From positions 1-64,000 of the forward strand of contig CAVXZE010000032.1 of assembly GCA_963766175.1 (NCBI GenBank): a stretch of 64,000 nucleotides of DNA. Reading direction: 5' to 3'. The translations under genes and the position numbers were made by a program. This document shows positions 26,570 to 35,421 of this stretch, one piece after another (position 1 is the first letter of the stretch; every line of letters begins with the position of its first letter). Source of the DNA: CAVXZE01 sp963766175 (GTDB taxonomy: Bacteria > Myxococcota_A > UBA9160 > UBA6930). Below the pieces are notes generated by a model. That model ran no database searches and had not been told where the DNA came from. It saw only the letters and a list, made by a program, of their open reading frames with translations.

Positions 26570-27316
26570 GTGAGATTGAGGAAATTCGCACCGGGCATCC
26601 ATCTGGTCGAGTCGACGGTTCGGTTCTATGGCGTTCGACTCCAGACTCGAATGACCGTCGTGCAGCTCTCGGACTCGCGGCTATTCCTCCACTCCCCGGT
26701 ACCGCTCGATGCCGCCCTCCGGCGCGATCTCGACAACCTCGGTGAGGTCGTCTTCGTCGTCTCGCCCAACAAGATCCACCATCTGTCGATCGGCGAATAC
26801 ATCGATGCCTTCCCTCGAGCGAAAGCATTCGCTTCCCCGGGCCTTCCCGAGCGGCGCGCCGACCTCGCCTTCGATGGGGTTCTCGGTGATCAGCCGGATC
26901 CCGGATGGGCCGCCGAACTCGACCAGGCCGCGGTCCGCGGCAACGTCTTCTTCGCAGAGATCGTCTTTCTGCATCGGGCTTCCCGTACCCTGATCGTGAC
27001 CGACCTCGTCGAGAACCTCGACAGCGAGACCGCATCCGTCTTCGGGCGCACGCTTGCGCGGCTCTTCGGCGTTGGATCGGAGCCAGTGGCATCGCCGGAA
27101 CACCGCCTGTACACGACCGATGCCGCGGCAGCGGCCGAGTCCCTCGAGCGCATTCGATCCTGGGATTTCGAGAGGATCGTTCTCTCGCACGGAGCCCTGA
27201 TCGAATCCGATGGGCGGGCGGTGATGGACGCGGTCGCCCAACACCTTCTCTCCGGAGCCCGGAGCCGCTCGGGCGTCTCCAAGAAGATCCTCGAGCTACT
27301 GGCGAGACTGCAGTAG
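26570..27316 (+). CDS. DUF4336-like metallo-beta-lactamase-fold protein
   Basis: A GTG start 6 bases after the kinase-like gene gives 248 residues. The segments VSPNKIHHLSIGEYIDAFPRAK, FFAEIVFLHRASRTLIVTDL and FERIVLSHG fit DUF4336, a metallo-beta-lactamase-like family with an altered metal site: the HxHxDH motif is reduced to KIHHLSIGEY. The enzymatic role of the family is not established. Probably cytoplasmic and functionally linked to the kinase-like gene upstream. Confidence 0.7.
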   Translation: MRLRKFAPGIHLVESTVRFYGVRLQTRMTVVQLSDSRLFLHSPVPLDAALRRDLDNLGEVVFVVSPNKIHHLSIGEYIDAFPRAKAFASPGLPERRADLAFDGVLGDQPDPGWAAELDQAAVRGNVFFAEIVFLHRASRTLIVTDLVENLDSETASVFGRTLARLFGVGSEPVASPEHRLYTTDAAAAAESLERIRSWDFERIVLSHGALIESDGRAVMDAVAQHLLSGARSRSGVSKKILELLARLQ

Positions 27317-27342
27317 TCGCAGCAACCTCCCCGCTCGCCCTG

Positions 27343-28137
27343 CTAGTTTCCTTTGAACTCGCACTCCCGCTTCTCGAAGAATGCCTTGATGCCCTCGCGA
27401 TAGTCCTCGGTGGACGCGGTCAGCATCCATTGGTCGTGATCCATGTGCATGATGGAGCGATCCAGAGCCGAGACGACGGCATTCACGCTCTGCTTGATCA
27501 TCTGGGCGGGCAGAGGCGGCTGCCTGGCATAGTCTTCGGCCATCGCCAGTGCCCTCTCCATCAGCTGATCCGCGTCGACGACCTCGTCGTAGAACCCCCA
27601 GCGAAGCAGTGTTTCCGCATTCTCGTGGCGTCCCAACCCGATCATCCGTTTGGCGCGCGATGGGCCGATCAAGTGCACGCAAAGCGGCAACGCCACCCAG
27701 TGCAGGTTCATACCCCGGTTGATTTCCGGGTAGCCGCAGAATGAATCGCGGGCGCCGATCCGGAAGTCACATGCCGTGGCGATGCAGGCCCCACCGCCCA
27801 ACGCGACGCCGTTGATGGCGGCAATCGTGATCTGATGCATCTCGAAGATGCTGCGAATCATGTCGGGCCCCGAGCGGATTCTTCTCCTCTCGCTCAGTCG
27901 CGTAGACCCGGATCCGCGATCGGGGTCGCGCATGTCTGCGCCTGCACTGAAGTGTTTTCCCTTGCCTGTGAACACGACCACGCGGGTGTCCACGTCCTCC
28001 TGAAACGCATTCGCGGCCCGGGTGATCTCGAGCATCAGCTCGCGATGAAGCGCGTTCAGCCTCTCCGGTCGATCGAGGGTCACCACAGCGACGCTTCCGC
28101 GCCTCTCGATCTCGAGATGCTCATAGTCCATGGCCAT
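27343..28137 (-). CDS. Enoyl-CoA hydratase/isomerase (crotonase) family protein
   Basis: This 264-residue crotonase has both oxyanion-hole segments (KHFSAGADM and NGVALGGGACIATACDFRI) and a PEINRG segment carrying the first catalytic Glu. The position of the second hydratase Glu is occupied by basic residues (AKRMIGLG), so the reaction may be isomerisation or something other than simple hydration. It acts on acyl-CoA esters in the cytoplasm. AAGGAGG precedes ATG 28137. The stop converges on the DUF4336 gene with a 26-base gap. glgB lies about 60 bases upstream on the same strand, but a functional link is not obvious. Confidence 0.88.
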   Translation of the reverse strand: MAMDYEHLEIERRGSVAVVTLDRPERLNALHRELMLEITRAANAFQEDVDTRVVVFTGKGKHFSAGADMRDPDRGSGSTRLSERRRIRSGPDMIRSIFEMHQITIAAINGVALGGGACIATACDFRIGARDSFCGYPEINRGMNLHWVALPLCVHLIGPSRAKRMIGLGRHENAETLLRWGFYDEVVDADQLMERALAMAEDYARQPPLPAQMIKQSVNAVVSALDRSIMHMDHDQWMLTASTEDYREGIKAFFEKRECEFKGN

Positions 28138-28195
28138 TCCCTCCTTGGGTGTGAGACTCGGCGCCTGGGTGCGAAACTCCCTGCCGCCGGCGGCC

Positions 28196-30427
28196 TCAGC
28201 TCGCCGGAGCGAGCACGAGGCAGGAGAGCGGGGGCAGGCGAAGACGCAGTGACTGCGAATAGCCGTGACAAGGGATCGGCTCCGCGATCACCGAGGCGAG
28301 CGTCTCGAAGCGGCTCCCCCCGAACTCGCGCGCATCCGTCGACAGCTTCTCGACCCAGAGCCCCGGATGCGGCGCCCCGATCCGGTAGTCGACGCGCGGT
28401 TCGGGCGTCGCATTCACCACCACCACGAGTTCGTCTTCGCCGTGCCAGCGCCGGTAGGAGACCACGGACTGGTCCCGGTCGGAGCAGTCGATCCAGGCGA
28501 AGCCCTCCGGATCCGGATCCGAGCGCCAGAGGCACGGGTGCTCGAGGTAGAGCCAGCCCAGCACCTCGAGCAGACGGCCGAGCCCGACGCGGGGCGGATC
28601 CGCAGCCAGGTGCCAGTCGAGGCTATTTCGGTGGTCCCACTCTCCGTGCGGTGCCAGCTCGGCGCCCATGAAGAGCAGCTTCTTGCCCGGCCGCGTGTAT
28701 TGGTAGGCAAAGAGAAGGCGCAGGTTCGCGAACTTCTGCCAAAGATCACCCGGCATCTTCTCCAGAAGCGAACCTTTGCCATGCACGACTTCGTCGTGCG
28801 AGAGCGGCATGATGAAGTGTTCGCTGTCCTCGTAGATCGCGGCGAAGGTGAACTCGTCGTGATGAAACCGCCGATGCACGGGCTCCCTGGCCAGGTACAT
28901 CAGCGTGTCGTGCATCCATCCCATGTTCCACTTGAAGGTGAAGCCGAGCCCGCCCTCGTCGACCGGGCGGGAAACACCCGGCCACGCGGTGGATTCCTCG
29001 GCGGCGACGATGACGCCCGGCTCCTCGACCCTAATCGTCTCGTTCAGCGCGCGCAGGAAGTCCACCGCCTCGAAGTTCTCCGGACCACCCAGGTAGTTCG
29101 GGATCCACTCCCCCTCCTCGCGGCTGTAGTCCCGGTAGAGCATGGAGGCCACGGCATCGACCCGGAGGCCGTCGATGTGATATTCCCGGAGCCAGAAGAG
29201 AGCATTCGCGATCAGGAAATTCCTCACTTCGTGTCGCGAGTAGTTGAAGATCAAGGTCCCCCAGTCCGGGTGCTCCCCGAGACGGGAATCCTCGTGTTCG
29301 TAGAGCGCAGACCCGTCGAAGCGACGCAGCGCGAAGTCGTCACGTGGGAAGTGGGCCGGCACCCAGTCGAGCAGGACTCCGATGCCGTTCTGGTGACACA
29401 GATCCACCAGGTAGCGGAAATCGTCCGGCTCTCCGTAGCGGGCCGTCGGCGCGTAGTAGCCACTCACCTGATAGCCCCAGGAGCCATCGAAGGGGTACTC
29501 GCTGATCGGCAGCAGCTCCAGGTGTGTGTAGCGGAATCGCTTCAGATACTCGACGAGCCGGGGCGCGATCTCGCGGTACGAGAGCGGCCGATTCCCCTCC
29601 CCGGGCACCCGCGCAAAGGAGCCGAGGTGAACCTCGCAGATGGCGACAGGCTCGCGGAGAGGGTCGCGATCGCGCCGCGCCTCCATCCAGTCCTTGTCGC
29701 CCCACGCGTACAGCGACTCGGCGACGCGCGAAGCATTTGCCGGCGGCCGCTCCATGGAGAAGGCGAAGGGATCGGCCTTGAGGCGAAGCGCGCCATTGCT
29801 GGTCTTGATCTCGTACTTGTAGAGCGCACCCGGCTGGAGCTCCGGCACGAAGAGCTCGAAGACACCAGACTCACCGGTGCAGCGCATCGGAAAGACGCTG
29901 CCATCCCACTGGCAGAAATCCCCGACTACGCTCACGCGCCGCGCCTCGGGAGCCCACACCGCGAAAGCGACGCCGTCGACGCCGTCGATCCGGCGCGGGT
30001 GTGCGCCGAGCACCTGCCACAGCCGCCGATGAGTACCCTCCCCGAAGAGATGGAGATCGAGCTCGCCGATACTGCAGGGGAAGCGGTAGGGATCCTCCCG
30101 CTCCCAGGTATTGCCGTCGGCAAAGTGAAAGCGCAGCCGATAGCGCAGCGGCATCGCGGTTTCGGAAAGGAAACAGCCGAACAGCCCCCGGCCGCCCACC
30201 GGCTCCATCGGCACCGGGTCGGATTCCGCCAGGAGCAGCGAGGCAGCGATCGCGTCGGCCTGGAAGGCACGCACCACCACGCCCTTGCACCCCTCGAGGG
30301 CGACTTCATGCGGCCCCAGAATCCGCTGCGGATGGGCGAGCTCGCCAGCTGCCAGGCGCGTCGCGTCGGCCGCCTCGGCCGCCAGCGCCCAGGCCGGGAA
30401 ATGTCGTTCTACCTCGTTCCCGCTCAT
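28196..30427 (-). CDS. glgB: 1,4-alpha-glucan branching enzyme
   Basis: The enzyme introduces alpha-1,6 branches into glycogen. It has about 743 residues, with an N-terminal carbohydrate-binding extension, the CBM48-like domain (GVAFAVWAPEARRVSVVGDF), a GH13 barrel and a C-terminal beta domain. Catalytic segments are visible: DGLRVDAV (nucleophile Asp), AAEEST (acid/base Glu) and MPLSHDEVVHG (third acidic residue). ATG 30427 has GGAGG five bases upstream; the in-frame upstream extension is probably not translated. No other glycogen genes are in the window. Cytoplasmic. Confidence 0.95.
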   Translation of the reverse strand: MSGNEVERHFPAWALAAEAADATRLAAGELAHPQRILGPHEVALEGCKGVVVRAFQADAIAASLLLAESDPVPMEPVGGRGLFGCFLSETAMPLRYRLRFHFADGNTWEREDPYRFPCSIGELDLHLFGEGTHRRLWQVLGAHPRRIDGVDGVAFAVWAPEARRVSVVGDFCQWDGSVFPMRCTGESGVFELFVPELQPGALYKYEIKTSNGALRLKADPFAFSMERPPANASRVAESLYAWGDKDWMEARRDRDPLREPVAICEVHLGSFARVPGEGNRPLSYREIAPRLVEYLKRFRYTHLELLPISEYPFDGSWGYQVSGYYAPTARYGEPDDFRYLVDLCHQNGIGVLLDWVPAHFPRDDFALRRFDGSALYEHEDSRLGEHPDWGTLIFNYSRHEVRNFLIANALFWLREYHIDGLRVDAVASMLYRDYSREEGEWIPNYLGGPENFEAVDFLRALNETIRVEEPGVIVAAEESTAWPGVSRPVDEGGLGFTFKWNMGWMHDTLMYLAREPVHRRFHHDEFTFAAIYEDSEHFIMPLSHDEVVHGKGSLLEKMPGDLWQKFANLRLLFAYQYTRPGKKLLFMGAELAPHGEWDHRNSLDWHLAADPPRVGLGRLLEVLGWLYLEHPCLWRSDPDPEGFAWIDCSDRDQSVVSYRRWHGEDELVVVVNATPEPRVDYRIGAPHPGLWVEKLSTDAREFGGSRFETLASVIAEPIPCHGYSQSLRLRLPPLSCLVLAPAS

Positions 30428-30583
30428 GGTGACCTCCGCTGGAGGATAGCTGGCAGCCGCTGGAGCGCAGAGGACCAGGGGCGATCGTCTGGGAGGGCAC
30501 CCTCCCGGACAGGCCCGCTCGTCCATCGAAGCGATTCGTAGGCCTTTCGCCTCATCTCCCCTTCAACCTGCTCTCGCGAGCTC

Positions 30584-31438
30584 TCAACGGAGCCAGCGAT
30601 AGATCGCACCCGCCGCAGACGCCACCAGGAACAGCGCCGCATACGCACAGACCACCGCGGGGCCCGTGGGAAGATCCGCTTGATAGGAGAGGCCAATTCC
30701 GATCGGCACCGATACCACCACGACCAGGACCGCTCCGAGAAGAATCAACCACATCCGCCGAAACAGCGAAAGGGAGATCATCCCCGGAATCAAGAGAGAG
30801 GCAAAGACGAAGAGAATTCCGGCAGTCTTCATCGCCAGCGAGATCGAAAGCCCGAGGCAGGCGTAGAAGCCGAACTCATAAAGGGATGTATTCAGACCCA
30901 TGGAGCGGGCCGTCTCCTTGTCGAAGGAGACGAAGATGAACACTCTGTGCAGCGCGATGAAGATCAGGAGCACCACACCCGCCAGGATGCCGAGTTGCCA
31001 GATCTCCCTCCCTGAAGCGTACAAGAGCGAACCCGATACCACGTCCAGCCCATGGGCCTCGGCCACCGGGTTCTTGGCGATCAGGATGATGGCGGCCCCG
31101 GCCGCAACCACGTAGGCCCATCCGATCAGGCTCTCCTGAGAGAGAGCCCGGTACCTTCCCGTGAGAGACAGCAGCAGAGCCGTCAGCAGCGTCAGGCCAG
31201 ACGCGGCTGCTTCCGGATTCCACCCCAGAAACAAGCCGAGCGCCACACCCAGGGCTGCGGCCTCTGAAAGGGCCACACCGAGGAAGACGATCCTGCGGAG
31301 AATCACGTACACCCCGAGAAACGCGCAAACGCTGCCCGCCAGCAGCCCCGCCACCAGCGCGTAGCGCAGGAAGGGCTCCCGCAACACCTCCGCCAGGAAG
31401 AAGGCACCCTCACCGGAAACGCCTTCAGCGACGCCCAA
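30584..31438 (-). CDS. znuB: Metal ABC transporter permease (ZnuB-like)
   Basis: The 284-residue inner-membrane protein has about eight hydrophobic segments and the ABC-3 family start FLRYALVAGLLAGSVCAFLGVYVILRR (split here only for length: the motif lies at about residues 24-50). It also has LSEAAALGVALG and the later AGILFVFASLLIPG segment. The TTG at 31438 overlaps the znuC end by 14 bases; a GTG at 31387 is an alternative start. It forms the channel for zinc, or possibly manganese or iron, delivered by the ZnuA-like binding protein. Confidence 0.88.
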   Translation of the reverse strand: MGVAEGVSGEGAFFLAEVLREPFLRYALVAGLLAGSVCAFLGVYVILRRIVFLGVALSEAAALGVALGLFLGWNPEAAASGLTLLTALLLSLTGRYRALSQESLIGWAYVVAAGAAIILIAKNPVAEAHGLDVVSGSLLYASGREIWQLGILAGVVLLIFIALHRVFIFVSFDKETARSMGLNTSLYEFGFYACLGLSISLAMKTAGILFVFASLLIPGMISLSLFRRMWLILLGAVLVVVVSVPIGIGLSYQADLPTGPAVVCAYAALFLVASAAGAIYRWLR

Positions 31439-32211
31439 CAGTGTCCACCCCTTCAGGAACGATGACCGACCTGCCGTCGACCTCTTCGATTCGGAGCGGG
31501 ATCTCGTAGATCTCGCTCAGAAGCTCCGAGCAGAGAGCGTCTCTCCGATCGTGGATGCGCATTCTCTTCTCCTTCAGAAACAGCACGCGCTCGACGCAGC
31601 TGAAGACCACGTTCAGCATGTGGCTCACGAGAACGATCGTGATCCCCATGGATCGGTGGATCTCCCGGATCAGCTTGACCACCTGCTCCTCGCCCCGGAT
31701 GTCGAGGTCGTTGGTGGGCTCGTCGAGGAGCAGCACGTCCGGGTCGAAGGCGAGCGCCCGCGCCACCAGGACCCGCTGCCTCTGTCCCCCCGACAGGTCC
31801 CGGTAGCTCTCCCGGCGAAGATCTCTGCATCCCGGTGATCGAGAGCGCTCCCTCGATCTTTTCGAGATCATCGCTTCTCAAGCGGCGAAGCGGGCCCAGC
31901 CTCCCGATCCTACCCATGGATACGATATCCCAGACACTGAGCGGAAAGATCTCATCGAGAGCCTGTCGCTGCATGACGTATCCGAAGGTCAGGCCGTCGC
32001 GGATCCGAATCGACCCGCACACTGGCTCGACCATGCGAAGAATGGCGCGCAGAATCGTGGTCTTTCCCGAGCCATTCGGCCCGATGATGCCCAGAAAATC
32101 GCCCTCCTCGATCGAAAAGGTGACATCGCTCAGGACCGCCGCGCGCCCGTAGCCCAGAGAAACCCCCTCGAACACGACCGCTGTTCCATCTGTCGGCTCG
32201 CCGCGATTCAT
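31425..32211 (-). CDS. znuC: Metal ABC transporter ATPase (ZnuC-like), frameshifted
   Basis: ATG 32211 overlaps the znuA stop (ATGA at 32208-32211). The N-terminal half has Walker A GPNGSGKTT and the Q-loop FGYVMQRQ. The frame changes near 31820-31831, after ALSITGM, and the second half continues with DLSGGQRQR, Walker B VLLLDEP and the switch His of LVSHML. Both halves are fully conserved, so a single-base consensus error is more likely than loss of function. If the frameshift is real, the transporter has no complete ATPase here. Confidence 0.8.
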
Positions 32212-33123
32212 CCCGATAGCGCCTCGACGATCTGCGTGACGTTGTACGTGAGATTGTCGAGGACACCGTCTACGCCTTCCTTGCCTCCCAGCATAGAAGG
32301 GCAGGCGCAGGACCTTCGCGCCCGTCTCGCGGGCTACGAACTCGACCGGTCGCTTCGGATAGTAGGGCTCGATCAGCATCAGCTTGGCCCCTTCGTGCCT
32401 CGCCCAGCCCACGAGCTCCTCCAGGTGCGAAGCGGACGGGGGGATGCCCGGCTTTGGCTCGAGGCTTCCCACGATCTCGAGTCCGAACTCGGAGCAGAAA
32501 TAGTCCCAGGATTGGTGATACTGGATCACCTTGGTGCCTTTGAAAGGCTCGAGTCGCGCGTGCAGTCCGTCGAAGACCTCGCGAACCTTCTCGAGGTAGG
32601 CCTCCCGGTTTCGCTCGAAGTAATCCGCGTCCTTCGGAGAAACGCGAATCAAGCCATTGGCGATGTTCTCGATGACTTGCTGCAAGTTCTCCCGTGTCAC
32701 CCAGTAGTGGGGGTTTCCGTAGGGATGCACGTCTCCCATGGCGCCGTCGACCCTCCCCTTGGGCACCTGAATGGGTTGGACGCCATCGGATGGATCGACG
32801 TACCCCACCTCCCCGAACCGGATCTTGCGATTGCGCGAGGCGTCGATCAGAGCCGGAATCCAGATGTCGACGTCGAGGCCCCCGACGATCAACACGTCCG
32901 CCTTGCGGAGCTTCATGACCTGGCTGGGGCGGGGGTCGAAGAAGTGGAGATCGTACTTGCCGGTGGAAATCGCGTAGACGCTGACTCTATTTCCTCCAAT
33001 CTGCTCGGCGATATCCGCCATGTCCAGGGTCGAAGCCACCACATTCAGCGTCTCGCCAGCAAGGGACGTCTGGCTCACCGCCAGGATCGCCGCGATCACC
33101 GCAGTCCGCATCAGTGCCTTCAT
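32208..33123 (-). CDS. znuA: Metal-binding periplasmic protein (ZnuA-like), frameshifted near the end
   Basis: ATG 33123 has GGAGG eight bases upstream and starts a signal peptide. Cluster A-I ligands are visible: His in YDLHFFDPRP, His in GDVHPYGNPHYW, His in VIQYHQSW, and the acidic IEPYYP region. The usual His-rich loop of zinc-binding ZnuA is short here. The frame breaks near 32285-32295 (GGG context), just before the conserved GGKEGVDGV end. In the correct frame the protein stops at TGA 32208-32210, overlapping znuC. As deposited, the frame instead runs on into znuC and produces a false fusion. Confidence 0.82.
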
Positions 33124-33153
33124 TTCTGATTCACCTCCCATGATGGAACGACC

Positions 33154-34548
33154 TCAGTCCTCGAGCCGATGGGCATGGGGACCGAGACCCCAGACGAACT
33201 GCACGAGGGCGAGGTGCTCTTTGCTGCCGTCGGGAAAGCTGTTGAAACGATATGCGGGCCTCAGGAACATGGAGTGCGAGAAGAAGTAGCTCAAGAAGGT
33301 CGTCAATCCCCATTCGCTGTCCAGATGATCGGCGTCCCACCAGTCGAAGCGAACACCGGTCTCCCAGTACTTGTCGAGGGTCAGCTGAAGCAGCGAATAC
33401 CCACCCCAGTCGTCGGCGTCGCGGCGATCGTGCCCCGCCTCCCAATCGCGATAGAAGAGCTCGTTCTGCCAGCGAAGCCTCCGGTACGACTGCGGCCAGC
33501 GGTGGATCAGCGTCAGATCCAGGCCGTGGAGAAAGGTGTCACCGCCGTCGTCGCCTGCGAAGCTGTAACCGGGCATCAGATTGGTGTTGTCGGTGAGCGG
33601 GAAGTCGAGGCTGGCTCGCGCGGTGAAGACGTTTCCGTTCCAGCGCGTCAGCTGATCGAGCTCGGCGGCTTCGGCCAATTCCTCTTCGTGCGCGTGCTCC
33701 TCGCCGTGCTGTTGGCCCAGCTGCCAGCCGCTCCACACGCCTCCCTGCACCTTCACATACGCGTCCCAGGGATTCGGGATCAAGGTGCTGATCTGCACGC
33801 CGTCGTCGAGCCAGGGATGATCGCCGAACAGCCGGAGCAGCGGCAGGGGAGTATCCGGAATCGCCCAGTGGTGGGGGTGGAGCGCGTTGAGGCGTCCGAA
33901 ATCCTGGAGCTGGCGTCCCGCCTGCACCTGGAGACCTGCGGGCAGGTCCAGGAACGAGACGTACGCCTCCTCAAGGTGGGTTTCGGTGGTGACGTAGCCA
34001 TCCCCTTCCACGTGCTGCTCGAAGGCCACGAAGGCATCCCCTCGGATGCCCGGCCAGAGGAATCCTTGAAGGCCGAGCTCCGCCTCTCCGACGAGGAACC
34101 TCTGGTTGACCGGGTTGTCATCGTTGCTGCTCAGGAACCCCTTCATGTTGGCAATGAAGCTGATGTCGGGATTCATCAATCCGCCGTATGCGCCCACGGG
34201 AGCCGCCTTGTGACGGGGAGCTTCGGCGCTCTCGAGCCGCTCCACTCTTCGCGCCAGGCCCCCGCCGCCCTGGCCCTCCTCCAGCGCCATGACCTGATCC
34301 TTCAGGGCCCGAATCTCATCTTCCTTCTCGTCGATCTCGGCCCTCAGTGCATCCTGCCCGCCAGCCTTTTTCTCCAGCGCTTCGATTCGCGACTCATAGG
34401 ACGCCTTGATTCGTTCGAGTCCGTCCCTGATCTCCGCCAGCTCAGCCTCGAGGTCGCCGCGTCCGTCCATTTCGCCCAGAGAGGCTCTTGCTGGAACGAG
34501 CAGTACCAGGGAAAGGATCACCAGCAATCTCCGTCGATGCGACAGCAT
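33154..34548 (-). CDS. Outer-membrane beta-barrel porin-like protein of a metal-uptake operon
   Basis: ATG 34548 with AGGAGG upstream gives 464 residues: a signal peptide (LLVILSLVLLVPARASLG), a heptad-rich coiled coil (about residues 25-95, ELAEIRDGLERIKASYESR onward) and a beta-barrel domain with alternating strands to the end. A surface-loop-like His/Glu-rich insert, QQHGEEHAHEEELAE, lies near residue 300 and could bind metal. The coiled coil resembles the trimerising N-terminus of phosphate-selective and related porins. It lies 30 bases upstream of znuA on the same strand, so it is the likely outer-membrane route for the transported metal. Confidence 0.75.
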   Translation of the reverse strand: MLSHRRRLLVILSLVLLVPARASLGEMDGRGDLEAELAEIRDGLERIKASYESRIEALEKKAGGQDALRAEIDEKEDEIRALKDQVMALEEGQGGGGLARRVERLESAEAPRHKAAPVGAYGGLMNPDISFIANMKGFLSSNDDNPVNQRFLVGEAELGLQGFLWPGIRGDAFVAFEQHVEGDGYVTTETHLEEAYVSFLDLPAGLQVQAGRQLQDFGRLNALHPHHWAIPDTPLPLLRLFGDHPWLDDGVQISTLIPNPWDAYVKVQGGVWSGWQLGQQHGEEHAHEEELAEAAELDQLTRWNGNVFTARASLDFPLTDNTNLMPGYSFAGDDGGDTFLHGLDLTLIHRWPQSYRRLRWQNELFYRDWEAGHDRRDADDWGGYSLLQLTLDKYWETGVRFDWWDADHLDSEWGLTTFLSYFFSHSMFLRPAYRFNSFPDGSKEHLALVQFVWGLGPHAHRLED

Positions 34549-34772
34549 TGGACTTCTCACCTCCTCAGAGTGCGGCGCGTTTCCGCTCTTTCGCGGACTG
34601 CGCCGGATTCGCCGAAAGAAGCTCTCGCAAGCTCGTCTTCCCTCTCGACCACGGCCGGGTGCCCCCGGCACGGTTCTCCTTCCCGCGCCGGAAGGAGCAG
34701 CCGGTCTGCAGATGGCTCGATCGCCACACGGCGATCCAGAATCAGCAAACGGTCGGGATGCGAGACGAGCTG

Positions 34773-35216
34773 CTAGGCGCTGGCGAGCTGCGGTGGAGCG
34801 CGAGGGGACATGGCCAGCAGCGCCGGCGGGAGCGGCGCCAGGACGGGCGCAGACACCCCGGGGCCCTTGGCCTGGATCGAGGGGCTCGGGCCTTCAGCGA
34901 CGGGAAGCACAGCCACCGCGGATCCGCTCAGCTGGCAGCTGAGGCAATGATTCTCGTCGTGAACCGGACGGGGGTGATGGTGGTGGTCCGGGTCCGAGCA
35001 AGGCTGGTCCGGTGGATGGGAGAGGACCCGCCAGTCGGGATCGTCGGCGGGACAAGGCTGGCCCGGTTGTCGGTGTCTCCCGAGATTCTGGTGAAGCTCG
35101 TGAAGCGCTGGAGACACGACCCAGGCGAGATAGAGCACCAGGAGCAGGGATGCTCCGCGTCTCAGCCAGCTCGACCTGCCCGCTCGAAGAACTCGACCGC
35201 TCACGTGACCGCCCAC
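34773..35216 (-). CDS. Small secreted His/Cys-rich protein heading the metal operon
   Basis: The 147-residue frame has an N-terminal membrane/signal segment (ASLLLVLYLAWVVSPALHELH) and a metal-ligand-rich middle: a His cluster (DPDHHHHPRPVHDENH) followed at once by CLSCQ. The remainder is Pro/Ala-rich. This layout recalls DUF2946-like periplasmic proteins found with copper or zinc transport genes. It is first in the minus-strand metal operon. The start (GTG 35216 or a GTG four codons in) is uncertain. Coding is likely from the ordered signal and ligands. Confidence 0.5.
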   Translation of the reverse strand: MGGHVSGRVLRAGRSSWLRRGASLLLVLYLAWVVSPALHELHQNLGRHRQPGQPCPADDPDWRVLSHPPDQPCSDPDHHHHPRPVHDENHCLSCQLSGSAVAVLPVAEGPSPSIQAKGPGVSAPVLAPLPPALLAMSPRAPPQLASA

Positions 35217-35421
35217 GTGACGAAATCCGCCTCTGACTCCACCTGAGTCCCGATCCGCGGAAAGCGGAAGCTCCCCCCCGAGGTCCGCGGAGGATCAAGT
35301 CACCGGATATCATGAAAGCGAAGGTGCCGCAAACGAGGCAACGCAGCGTCAAGGATCGACTCCCCGCGGGGATTTCTTTTCGCTGCTGCCAGACCCTCGC
35401 CAGACCGATTGAACGAGTGTC

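Noticed and set aside
28265..30541. 758-residue plus-strand frame opposite glgB
   Set aside because: Antisense of a complete branching enzyme with intact catalytic motifs.
31453..33141. Apparent ZnuA-ZnuC fusion protein of 562 residues
   Set aside because: The fusion exists only because a frameshift near 32290 removes the znuA stop; the natural ATGA junction is visible at 32208-32211, and the C-terminal part goes out of frame in znuC.
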